Assembly: GCA_003660865.1 (NCBI GenBank) | Contig: QMVA01000057.1 | Span: forward strand, 1-8,067 | Direction of reading: 5' to 3' | DNA: 8,067 bases | From: Candidatus Nanohalarchaeota archaeon | GTDB taxonomy: Archaea > EX4484-52 > B79-G9 | In this document: positions 1 to 5,690 of the stretch, piece by piece | Layout of the letters: each line of letters opens with the position of its first letter | Numbering within the stretch: position 1 is the first letter of the stretch | Notes under the pieces: model-generated | What the model was told of the DNA's origin: nothing | Database searches by the model: none | Seen by the model: the letters and a program-made list of their open reading frames with translations, nothing else | Program-made: the position numbers and the translations under genes

Positions 1-32
1 AGCCAAAAACCAAGAGACCTTAATCTATCCGG

Positions 33-116
33 GGAAATCGAAGATTTCCTGGATCCTAAAAATCGCAGATTTTTAAGGATATGGTGAAGACATTTGTCCA
101 AATAGTTATGTCTTCA
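33..116. repeat. three consecutive inverted repeats (hairpins)
   Basis: Three stem-loops follow one another almost without a gap. The first pairs GGAAATC (33-39) with GATTTCC (43-49) around a GAA loop. The second pairs 53-64 with 68-80 around a GCA loop, 12 pairs with one bulged A. The third pairs TGAAGACAT (85-93) with ATGTCTTCA (108-116). The first two share the pattern AAATC-GNA-GATTT, so they may be copies of one small palindromic element. On the minus strand the first reads with a UUCG-containing loop. The role is unknown: the end of an upstream transcript, an RNA processing site, or a dispersed palindromic repeat are all possible. The pairing is seen directly; function is not. Confidence 0.6.
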
Positions 117-153
117 ACTATAAACAGTAACATACAGGAATAGACAAGCAAAA

Positions 154-161
154 TTTAAATA
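154..161 (+). promoter_or_regulatory. TATA-like box, possible operon promoter
   Basis: TTTAAATA with a purine-rich stretch just upstream matches the archaeal TATA/BRE pattern. A transcript from it would begin near 180-188 and carry a leader of about 160 nt before atpF. The surrounding 258 nt hold no supportable gene. AT-rich DNA gives such matches by chance, so this is a candidate only. Confidence 0.35.
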
Positions 162-307
162 ATGACATTATTCCAAAGAATATACTAAATTCCAAAACAA
201 GAAATTGGACACAGCCAAAAAGTTCGCATCGCGGAATGTATGCTGTGGATAATTTCCAATGCTGTTTGTGAATAGGTATACTTTGTCACCCATTAATAAT
301 ACCAATG

Positions 308-317
308 AATATTTATT
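308..317 (+). promoter_or_regulatory. TATA-like box for a leaderless atpF transcript
   Basis: AATATTTATT is centred about 26-27 nt before the ATG at 340, the distance expected if transcription starts at or beside that codon. No Shine-Dalgarno site precedes either the ATG at 340 or the one at 349, which also favours leaderless initiation. It competes with the box at 154-161. Confidence 0.35.
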
Positions 318-348
318 TGATGCCTGTGATATATGTTCTATGGAATCT

Positions 349-594
349 ATGAAATCTGTTGTTGTCGGTGATGAGTTTTTTGTTGCAGGGTTCCTTTACG
401 GAGGGTTTGGCAAGGGGGTTGTGGTGCGGGACAGAAAAGATGTCAAAGGGAAGATGGATAAGATCATTGATGAAGGCGATGTTGGGTTGATTGTTGTTTC
501 AAAGGTGCTGGTTGCAGATGAGATGCAGTATATTAATAAGATTAAGTGTGACGCCTCCAAGCCGCTTGTTGTTGAGGTCGGGGCGCTTAAATAG
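349..594 (+). CDS. atpF: A-type ATP synthase subunit F (short form)
   Basis: Subunit F is a small central-stalk protein of the A1 head that sits on subunit D and helps couple rotation to catalysis, in the cytoplasm at the membrane face. The start MKSVVVGDEFFVAGF matches the family's opening beta strand and GDE..V.GF motif. A mid region (VGLIVVSK) and the KPLVVEVG strand then follow the Rossmann-like core. I chose ATG 349 because the family motif begins there. ATG 340 adds three residues and lies 26 nt after a TATA-like box; the frame is open from ATG 259, but those residues do not resemble subunit F. The protein is 81 residues, against about 100 usually, and stops right after the last core strand, so the C-terminal helix is missing. 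Stops in the following bases argue against a simple frameshift. Place in the cluster, directly before atpA, fits the usual F-A-B-D order. Confidence 0.85.
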   Translation: MKSVVVGDEFFVAGFLYGGFGKGVVVRDRKDVKGKMDKIIDEGDVGLIVVSKVLVADEMQYINKIKCDASKPLVVEVGALK

Positions 595-604
595 TGAATA
601 GTAT

Positions 605-2380
605 ATGGGTGTTACATTGAATGCAAAAAGCAAACAGATTCGCGGGAAGATTATGAAGGTTGCTGGGCCAGTTGTTGTTGCCAAGGAGATGGCTGGGGCA
701 AAGATGTATAATATGGTTGAGGTATCGGATGAGAGGCTGATCGGGGAGGTTATTGAGCTTAAGGGCGATAAGGCAGTCATACAGGTGTATGAGGAGACTT
801 CCGGGCTTAAGCCGGGGGATGTTGTTGTGAGTACAGGCAGGGCGCTTTCTGTGGAGCTTGGGCCGGGGATTATCGGGTCTATCTATGACGGGATACAGAG
901 GCCGCTTGAGCTTATCAGGAAGAATAGCGGGATATTTATCAGGAGAGGAGAGAGGCCGGATGCTATTGATAAGAAGAGGAAGTGGGATTTTTCCGGGTGT
1001 GTCAGGAAGGGAGATAAAGTACATGCAGGGTCGGTTGTCGGTACGGTCAGGGAGAGCGAGGCTATTGAGAATCGGATTATGGTTCCTGCGGATGTCGGCA
1101 GCGGGGTTGTGCGCAGGATTGAGGATGGGAAATTTTGTGTTGATGATGTGATCTGTGAGATTGAGTCTTCGGGCGGTGCTAAGAAGAGCATTACGATGTG
1201 CCATGTGTGGCCTGTGAGGGAGAAGAGAGGTTATGCTAAGAAGTTTGCGCCAAGGGAGCCGCTGGTTACAGGACAGAGGGTTATTGATATGTTTTATCCT
1301 GTTGCCAAGGGCGGCACTGCGGCAATTCCCGGGCCGTTCGGGGCGGGGAAGACTGTTACTTTGCACCAGATTGCGAAGTGGGCTGATGCGGATATTATTG
1401 TCTATGTGGGGTGCGGGGAGAGGGGCAATGAGATGACTAATGTGCTTGAGGAGCTGCCTAAGCTTGTTGATAAGAATACGGGCAAGCCGCTTATGGAGAG
1501 GACTATATTGATTGCGAATACGTCGAATATGCCGGTGGCTGCACGTGAGGCGTCGATTTATACGGGTGTGACGATTGCGGAGTATTACAGGGATATGGGA
1601 TATTGTGTTGCACTTATTGCGGACAGTACGTCGCGGTGGGCGGAGGCTATGCGGGAGATTTCGTCGCGGTTAGAGGAGATGCCGGGGGAGGAGGGGTATC
1701 CTGCTTATCTTTCGTCGAGGCTTTCTGAATTTTACGAGAGGAGCGGGCTTGTTGAGACTTTGAGTGGGAAGATGGGGTCTGTGTCTATTATCGGGGCTGT
1801 GTCGCCGCAGGGAGGGGATTTTTCTGAGCCTGTGACGCAGTGTACTGTTCGTGTTACAAAGTGTTTCTGGGCGCTTGATTCCAAGCTTGCGGATATGCGA
1901 CATTTCCCGGCTGTGAACTGGAATAAGTCTTATAGCCTGTATGCACGGGTGCTTTCGGATTGGTATAAGGAGAGGCTTTCTGATGACTGGAGCCATGCGC
2001 GAGCTGAGCTTGTCAAGATTCTTAAGAAGGAGTCGGAGCTTGCGGAGGTTGTGCAGCTTGTGGGGATGGATGCGCTGCCTTACTCTGACCAGTTGACGAT
2101 GCTTACGGCGAAGATCATAAGGGAGGATTTTTTGCAGCAGGATGTGTTCCATAAGAATGATACTTATTGCAGTGTTGATAAACAGATGAAGATGATGAAT
2201 GTGATTCTGAAGTTCTATGAGGCGGGTAATGGGGTTCCGGGGGATATCAAAAAGATAAGGGAGATGAATTGCACGAGGAGGATTGCGCTTTTTAGGTATG
2301 CGGATGAGAAAAAGGGGGATACTGAGTATAAGGGTATTGTCAAGGGGATTGATGATGAGTTTTCGAAGATTGGAAGGTGA
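605..2380 (+). CDS. atpA: A-type ATP synthase catalytic subunit A
   Basis: This is the nucleotide-binding catalytic subunit of the A1 head, which makes or hydrolyses ATP at the A/B interfaces. At 591 residues it has the full family length. An N-terminal beta barrel opens near residue 13 (RGKIMKVAGPVVVA). The bulge domain peculiar to A subunits covers roughly 115-195. The Walker A loop is GPFGAGKT (243-250), the catalytic GER glutamate is E272 in GCGERGNE, and Walker B is ALIADSTSRWAEA with D340. The SPQGGDFSEP and RHFPAVNW motifs follow, then the helical C-terminal domain. In the P-loop the usual serine of GPFGSGKT is alanine (A247). ATG 605 is chosen because the next in-frame ATG (653) would remove part of the barrel; no clear Shine-Dalgarno site precedes 605. 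It lies 10 nt after atpF and 8 nt before atpB. Confidence 0.97.
   Translation: MGVTLNAKSKQIRGKIMKVAGPVVVAKEMAGAKMYNMVEVSDERLIGEVIELKGDKAVIQVYEETSGLKPGDVVVSTGRALSVELGPGIIGSIYDGIQRPLELIRKNSGIFIRRGERPDAIDKKRKWDFSGCVRKGDKVHAGSVVGTVRESEAIENRIMVPADVGSGVVRRIEDGKFCVDDVICEIESSGGAKKSITMCHVWPVREKRGYAKKFAPREPLVTGQRVIDMFYPVAKGGTAAIPGPFGAGKTVTLHQIAKWADADIIVYVGCGERGNEMTNVLEELPKLVDKNTGKPLMERTILIANTSNMPVAAREASIYTGVTIAEYYRDMGYCVALIADSTSRWAEAMREISSRLEEMPGEEGYPAYLSSRLSEFYERSGLVETLSGKMGSVSIIGAVSPQGGDFSEPVTQCTVRVTKCFWALDSKLADMRHFPAVNWNKSYSLYARVLSDWYKERLSDDWSHARAELVKILKKESELAEVVQLVGMDALPYSDQLTMLTAKIIREDFLQQDVFHKNDTYCSVDKQMKMMNVILKFYEAGNGVPGDIKKIREMNCTRRIALFRYADEKKGDTEYKGIVKGIDDEFSKIGR
2372..2380 (+). promoter_or_regulatory. 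Shine-Dalgarno site for atpB
   Basis: GGAAGGTGA overlaps the atpA stop codon and lies 8 nt before the atpB ATG. It fits pairing with the archaeal 16S rRNA 3' end and supports translation from 2389 and coupling to atpA. Confidence 0.7.
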
Positions 2381-2388
2381 ATCGGTAG

Positions 2389-3801
2389 ATGATTAAGGAA
2401 TATCATAATGTGAGGTCTGTTGAGGGGCCGCTTTTGTTTGTGGAAGGGGTGTATGATGTAGGGTATGGGGAGATTGTCGAGGTTGAGACTTCCGAGGGGG
2501 TTCTCAAAAGGGGCAAAATTCTTGAGATTTCTGAGAATCTTGCATGCGTGCAGATTTTTGAGTCTACTATGGGACTTGATACTCTTGGTACTAAGGTGCG
2601 GTTTTTTGGTGAGACTTTTAAGGTTCCGCTTGCACGCGATATGGTGGGAAGGGTGTTTGACGGGGCAGGGAGGCCGCTAAGTGGTCCGAGGGTGGTTGCT
2701 GAGGTGAAGGAGGATGTCAACGGAATGTCGCTGAACCCGGCGGCACGGGAGTCTCCCGGGGATTTTATACAGACGGGTATTTCTGCTATTGACGGGATGA
2801 ATTCGCTTGTGATGGGTCAGAAGCTTCCGATCTTTAGCGGGGCAGGGTTGCCGCATAATGATATTGCGGCGCAGATTGCAAGGCAGGCGTGCGTGAGGGG
2901 AAAGGGCAATGAGAAGGTGCGGTTCTGTGTTGTGTTTTGCGCGATGGGTATCACTTTTGAGGAGGCGGATTTTTTCAGGAGGGATTTTGAGGAGAGCGGC
3001 GCTATTGAGAATGCGGTTATGTTTCTGAATCTTTGCGACAGTCCTGCGATCGAGAGACTGATTACGCCGAGGGTGGCGCTTACGTGTGCTGAGTTTCTTG
3101 CGTATAAGCATGATTATCATGTGCTTGTAATCATGACTGATATGACGAATTATTGCGAGGCTTTACGGGAGGTGAGCGCGTCGAGGAATGAGGTGCCGGG
3201 ACGGCGGGGGTACCCAGGATATATGTATACGGATCTTGCGTCTATTTATGAGAGGGCAGGCAGGGTTAAGGGTTCGAAGGGGACTATTACGCAGATACCG
3301 ATTCTTACTATGCCTAATGATGATATTACGCACCCGGTTGCGGATCTTACGGGGTATATCACTGAGGGGCAGATTGTTTTGAACAGGAGGATGCACCAGG
3401 CAGGGATTTCGCCGCCTATTAATGTGCTCCCGTCGCTTTCGAGGCTGATGAGCAATGGCATCGGGGAGGGTAAGACGCGGGAGGATCATCGTAATGTGAG
3501 TAACCAGCTTTATAGTGCTTATGCGCAAGGGCGGGAGGTGCGTGAGATTGTTTCTGTGATTGGTGAGGAGAGTTTGAGTGAGGTTGATTATAAGAATCTT
3601 GAGTTTGCACAGATGTTTGAGAAGAAGTTTTTGTGCCAGGAGTTTTATGATAACAGGAGTGTTGAGGATACGCTTGGTATCGGATGGGAGTTGTTTTCGA
3701 TTTTGCCGCACACTGAGCTTAAGAGGCTGGCACCGGAGTTTATTGAGAAGTATGGGCGCAGAGATAAGGAGAAGGATGATGGCGGGGGAAAGAATGAGTG
3801 A
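2389..3801 (+). CDS. atpB: A-type ATP synthase regulatory subunit B
   Basis: Subunit B alternates with A in the A3B3 hexamer; its own nucleotide site is non-catalytic, but it supplies an arginine to the catalytic site. The protein is 470 residues, normal for the family. The N-terminal barrel begins YHNVRSVEGPLLFVEGV. In place of a Walker A loop there is the degenerate SGAGLPHN (150-157) that marks B subunits. Further landmarks are the MTDMTNYCEALREVS block (249-263), NEVPGRRGYPGYMYTDLASI (267-286) and PSLSRLM (348-354), whose R352 should be the arginine reaching the A site. GIGEGKTREDH follows. The last 15 or so residues are charged and glycine-rich and look like a lineage-specific tail. A good Shine-Dalgarno site supports ATG 2389. 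The 3' end overlaps atpD. Confidence 0.97.
   Translation: MIKEYHNVRSVEGPLLFVEGVYDVGYGEIVEVETSEGVLKRGKILEISENLACVQIFESTMGLDTLGTKVRFFGETFKVPLARDMVGRVFDGAGRPLSGPRVVAEVKEDVNGMSLNPAARESPGDFIQTGISAIDGMNSLVMGQKLPIFSGAGLPHNDIAAQIARQACVRGKGNEKVRFCVVFCAMGITFEEADFFRRDFEESGAIENAVMFLNLCDSPAIERLITPRVALTCAEFLAYKHDYHVLVIMTDMTNYCEALREVSASRNEVPGRRGYPGYMYTDLASIYERAGRVKGSKGTITQIPILTMPNDDITHPVADLTGYITEGQIVLNRRMHQAGISPPINVLPSLSRLMSNGIGEGKTREDHRNVSNQLYSAYAQGREVREIVSVIGEESLSEVDYKNLEFAQMFEKKFLCQEFYDNRSVEDTLGIGWELFSILPHTELKRLAPEFIEKYGRRDKEKDDGGGKNE
3766..3771 (+). promoter_or_regulatory. Shine-Dalgarno site deciding the atpD start
   Basis: AAGGAG within the atpB coding end lies 7 nt before ATG 3779, similar to the spacing seen at atpB and at the small genes downstream. 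It favours 3779 over ATG 3776 (4 nt) and ATG 3794 (22 nt), although 3794 has a weaker GGGGGA nearby. The region is generally purine-rich, so chance cannot be excluded. Confidence 0.45.
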
Positions 3802-4450
3802 CGCTGATGTGTGCCCGACGAGGATGGAGCTTTTGAATGTGGATGCGAAGCTTGCGCTCTCGAGGCGGGGGTGTGATATGCTTAAGAAGAAGAGGAATAC
3901 GCTGATCCGTGAGTATGGGACGGCCAAACAGGAGCTGGATGCGTTCAGGGGAGAGGTTGATGACTGTCTTTTGGATTGTTTCAGGGGTGCGAAGCTTGTG
4001 GAGATGGAGATGGGAGGAGTATCTTACAGGAATATTGCTTATAATAAGTCAAGGAGGATTGTTGTGGGCATGGAGTATGAGAAGGTGGTTGGGGTGAAGG
4101 TGCCTGTGGTTAGCGCTGAGTTGAGTGATGATGTGGGACAGGGTTATAGTTTTTGCGGGACGCCGGCTGCGCTTGACGGGGTGGTGGATGATTTTCGCAA
4201 GGCAGGGATTATGGTTGTTAAGCTTGCGGCGCTTGATAAGAAGGTGCATGTGCTGATGGATGAGATAAAGAGGACGAGGAGGAAAGTGAATGCGCTTGAG
4301 AAGGTGAAGATTAAGAATCTGGAGGGTGCGCATAAGTATATCAGGGGTTATCTTGATGAGAGGGAGAGGGAGGATTATTCGCGGCTGAAGCATATTAAGG
4401 AGGTTGTCCTGGGAGGGAATGAGTTTGAGGATAAGAGTAAAGTGAATTAA
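3779..4450 (+). CDS. atpD: A-type ATP synthase subunit D (central stalk)
   Basis: Subunit D forms the long coiled-coil rotor shaft that turns inside the A3B3 head and links it, with F, to the membrane ring. The family signature is near the N terminus: PTRMELLNVDAKLALSRRG, followed by a lysine- and arginine-rich helix (MLKKKRNTLIREY). The C-terminal part, from about residue 155 on, is a second long charged helix ending in KYIRGYLDEREREDYSRLKH. The two pair as an antiparallel coiled coil. At 223 residues (218 from ATG 3794) it is of usual length, about 210. The gene overlaps the end of atpB by 23 or 8 nt depending on start, so translation is probably coupled. The frame is open back to 3578, but that part lies wholly in atpB and is not homologous, so it is excluded. 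Confidence 0.93.
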   Translation: MAGERMSDADVCPTRMELLNVDAKLALSRRGCDMLKKKRNTLIREYGTAKQELDAFRGEVDDCLLDCFRGAKLVEMEMGGVSYRNIAYNKSRRIVVGMEYEKVVGVKVPVVSAELSDDVGQGYSFCGTPAALDGVVDDFRKAGIMVVKLAALDKKVHVLMDEIKRTRRKVNALEKVKIKNLEGAHKYIRGYLDEREREDYSRLKHIKEVVLGGNEFEDKSKVN

Positions 4451-4457
4451 TCGGGAT

Positions 4458-4463
4458 GGTGAT
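4458..4463 (+). promoter_or_regulatory. Shine-Dalgarno-like site for the 4467 gene
   Basis: GGTGAT, part of the archaeal anti-Shine-Dalgarno complement, sits 3 nt before ATG 4467. The spacing is shorter than at the neighbours, but no other start is better placed. Confidence 0.5.
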
Positions 4464-4466
4464 AAT

Positions 4467-4850
4467 ATGTCGTATCTTAAGCATTTTCTGGGGGCGCATG
4501 AGGAGGAGCGAAGGAGGCATTTAAAGGATTATAATTATGAGATTGCGGAGAGGCTTAGGATTGTTTATCTTTATTGCAAAAAGGAGGTTGCGCTTGAGGA
4601 TAATACTAATATGATTGTTGATGTAAAGACTGTCAGGATCCCGAAGAATACTGTTGTTGTACTGTGCCCGTATATGAGGTCTGATATTGGCGCTGTTGTG
4701 GGGGTGGGAGAGGATATAAATCTGCCGATTTCGAGTGAGAGGGCGATTGATAATGTGCTTTTTTGTGTGTCATGTGACGGTGTTTTCAAGAGAGGGGATC
4801 TGATGGGCGCAATCATGCTGATTCCGGTGGATGAGGTGAACGGGGGATGA
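4467..4850 (+). CDS. DUF22-like protein of the ATP synthase cluster
   Basis: A 127-residue soluble protein of unknown function. Residues 1-35 are charged and helical (AHEEERRRHLKDYNYEIAER). The rest is predicted beta-rich, with IPKNTVVVLCPYM, then IGAVVGVGEDINLPI, then FCVSCDGVFKRGDLMGAIML. That series (I-P-x-N-T-V-V, G-x-V-x-x-V-G, D-G-x-x-x-x-G-D-L-x-G) agrees with what I remember of the archaeal DUF22 domain. The match is from memory and not searched. There is no signal peptide or membrane helix. It starts 16 nt after atpD and its stop overlaps the next gene (ATGA), so it is almost certainly in the ATP synthase transcript. An accessory or assembly role for the enzyme is inference from position only. 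Base and codon use match the ATP synthase genes. Confidence 0.75.
   Translation: MSYLKHFLGAHEEERRRHLKDYNYEIAERLRIVYLYCKKEVALEDNTNMIVDVKTVRIPKNTVVVLCPYMRSDIGAVVGVGEDINLPISSERAIDNVLFCVSCDGVFKRGDLMGAIMLIPVDEVNGG
4833..4839 (+). promoter_or_regulatory. Shine-Dalgarno site for the 45-residue membrane protein
   Basis: GAGGTGA is a near-ideal complement of the archaeal 16S rRNA 3' end and lies 7 nt before ATG 4847. It is strong support that the very short reading frame is translated. Confidence 0.7.
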
Positions 4851-4984
4851 GGAGATGGTTTTCACGGTTGAGTCCTGATGCGCAGGCGAAGATTTTTTTG
4901 GGGGTTACTGCGATGCATATTCTTGTTAATGTGTTTGTTTTTGTGGGGCTTGCAGTTGTTGTTTTCAGGGTGTTTATGGTTTGA
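4847..4984 (+). CDS. 45-residue single-helix membrane protein, possible AhaG counterpart
   Basis: This short frame starts in an ATGA overlap with the stop of the preceding gene and has an excellent Shine-Dalgarno site. It encodes 45 residues: a basic, probably cytoplasmic N terminus (MRRWFSRLSPDAQAK), then one hydrophobic stretch of about 27 residues (16-42) rich in Val, Phe and Leu. It ends FRVFMV. By the positive-inside rule the N terminus should face the cytoplasm. Methanosarcina ATP synthase operons end in a small membrane-protein gene, ahaG, after ahaD. This gene has similar size and near-identical position, so it may be a counterpart; I cannot show sequence homology. A role as an accessory or membrane-sector assembly peptide is inference. 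Confidence 0.7.
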   Translation: MRRWFSRLSPDAQAKIFLGVTAMHILVNVFVFVGLAVVVFRVFMV

Positions 4985-5003
4985 GGATGTGTGTGGATTT
5001 GAG

Positions 5004-5010
5004 AAAGGAG
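5004..5010 (+). promoter_or_regulatory. Shine-Dalgarno site deciding the 5017 start
   Basis: AAAGGAG lies 6 nt before ATG 5017. It selects this start over TTG 4981 and ATG 4987, which are in the same frame but have no such site and would put charged residues ahead of the hydrophobic segment. Confidence 0.7.
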
Positions 5011-5016
5011 TTGGTA

Positions 5017-5427
5017 ATGCCCAGTGTAATTATAGGGGTCTTGTTACTGGGTATATTGTTTGTTTTTTTGCGGCATGATTTTCTATTGGATACTTTTGGC
5101 GAGTGTTATGAACATAATGGTGCTTGTTGTCTTAAACTTGGAGTGGGATATTTTGGCAAGTGTACGCATGTGAGTATGGTATGCGCTGATAAAGATGAAA
5201 TGCCTGTTTTCAAAGGGTGTGATGGCCAATGCAGGCATATCATTGAATGTGTCAGAGGAGTAAATGAGGTATCTATGTTTGGGGATGATAGTGAGATCAA
5301 TAAATCATGTTCTGTTGATTCTGATTGTAAGTTACCTTATTCTTATGCTGTCAGGTCTAGCTGCCCATATGAAATGAGGTGCGTGGATTCTAAGTGTGGA
5401 GTAATTTGCCCGTGGGATTTAAATTGA
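5017..5427 (+). CDS. Cys-rich membrane-anchored or secreted protein
   Basis: A 136-residue protein of unknown function. From ATG 5017 it opens with a hydrophobic segment (MPSVIIGVLLLGILFVFL), then RHDF, then a domain of about 115 residues outside the cell. No clear signal-peptidase site is visible, so an N-terminal anchor is as likely as secretion. The exported part holds 14 cysteines, an even number that allows seven disulfides. Its last third has the spacing C-x5-C-x11-C-x6-C-x5-C-x3-C, including SVDSDC and RCVDSKC. That resembles small Cys-rich domains common in proteins of uncultivated archaea, sometimes annotated as an eight-cysteine cluster; that link is from memory. It begins 32 nt after the membrane peptide, in the same direction, and may be read from the same transcript. 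Base use is more A+T-rich than in the ATP synthase genes, so it may belong to the accessory side. No catalytic motif is seen. Confidence 0.75.
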   Translation: MPSVIIGVLLLGILFVFLRHDFLLDTFGECYEHNGACCLKLGVGYFGKCTHVSMVCADKDEMPVFKGCDGQCRHIIECVRGVNEVSMFGDDSEINKSCSVDSDCKLPYSYAVRSSCPYEMRCVDSKCGVICPWDLN

Positions 5428-5553
5428 GAAGAAGAATCTAGAATTTGGGGTGATTAAGTCTCACAAAATGTCGTGATTTTTCCGGCGGCATGTTGCAGTT
5501 TTATGTTTGCGGATATGTGGTGGAATACAAGGCGCATTTGAATTATCTCTATA

Positions 5554-5568
5554 TTTTTTTCTTTTTTT
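5554..5568 (+). terminator. T-tract terminator candidate
   Basis: Seven T, one C and seven T lie on the coding strand 127 nt after the last stop of the leftward cluster. Archaeal RNA polymerase terminates at such U-rich tracts without needing a hairpin. It would end the transcript that includes 5017-5427 and shield the next promoter. Confidence 0.55.
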
Positions 5569-5682
5569 ATAGAATTATAGACTTATTTTTATGTTTATGG
5601 ATAGAATAATAGACTTATTTTTATGATAGAGTATGAAATTATAGAGTTAATTTTAAATAATTAGAAAATATATAGAGTAATT
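5569..5682 (+). repeat. phased direct repeats upstream of the AAA ATPase gene
   Basis: Units begin at 5569, 5601 and 5633, with a more diverged fourth near 5664. Units 1 and 2 agree at 24 of 25 positions; units 3 and 4 keep the core ATAGAGTTAATT or a variant. The ATAG core lies at 5577, 5609, 5641 and 5672, spacing 32, 32 and 31 nt, about three turns of B-DNA, so all cores face one side of the helix. Extra ATAGA boxes at 5569, 5601 and 5626 make seven on one strand. The array overlaps the TATA-like boxes of the gene at 5691. That arrangement suggests an operator for cooperative binding, perhaps autoregulatory; an iteron-like or recombination site is the alternative. Confidence 0.75.
5652..5659 (+). 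promoter_or_regulatory. TATA-like box for the AAA ATPase gene
   Basis: TTTAAATA lies inside the third repeat unit. It predicts a transcript start near 5682, leaving a leader of about 9 nt or none before ATG 5691. No Shine-Dalgarno site precedes that ATG. A second match, ATATATA (5668-5674), is only 20 nt from the ATG. Overlap with the repeats suggests that a bound protein would block TBP/TFB. Confidence 0.45.
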
Positions 5683-5690
5683 GTGTTAAC

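Larger units (their letters stand above)
5428..5690. other. AT-rich intergenic region with terminator and repeat array
   Basis: These 263 nt separate the ATP synthase side from the ATPase/recombinase side. The first 120 nt hold nothing I can recognise. The rest contains a T-tract (5554-5568), the ATAGA repeat array (5569-5682) and TATA-like boxes for the next gene. A 39-codon frame (5490-5609) crosses the T-tract and repeats without a ribosome binding site and is not called. Confidence 0.7.

Noticed and set aside
1..87. Open frame from the window edge to TGA at 85-87, possible end of an upstream gene
   Set aside because: Its 28 codons are largely made of the two palindromes and show no protein family. 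A partial gene cannot be excluded but is not supported.
189..200. 12-mer ATTCCAAAACAA shared with 7663-7674
   Set aside because: The second copy is inside conserved recombinase codons and the flanks do not match; chance in AT-rich DNA is enough.
216..234. tRNA T-loop-like GTTCGCATC
   Set aside because: The flanks do not pair as a T arm and no acceptor, D or anticodon stems can be drawn.
259..348. 30-residue N-terminal extension of atpF from ATG 259
   Set aside because: Family homology starts at MKSVVVGDE. The extension has no similarity to subunit F and contains a TATA-like box.
587..1366. Long minus-strand open frame (259 codons) opposite atpA
   Set aside because: It mirrors a purine-rich, clearly conserved atpA. 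The translation is rich in Pro, His, Asn, Leu and Arg with no domain, as expected of an antisense shadow.
3578..3778. In-frame 67-codon N-terminal extension of atpD
   Set aside because: It lies wholly within atpB, reads as Arg/Leu-rich shadow sequence, and the D family begins a few residues before PTRMELL.
3163..3927. Long minus-strand open frame (254 codons) opposite atpB/atpD
   Set aside because: Same composition effect; it spans two real genes and shows no recognisable motif.
5490..5609. 39-codon frame in the intergenic region
   Set aside because: No ribosome binding site, and it runs through the T-tract and repeat array; its Phe/Ile run merely reflects T-rich DNA.
5569..5682. CRISPR array
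   Set aside because: Periods of 31-32 nt hold no true spacers; the units themselves are diverged AT-rich repeats and no cas gene is present.
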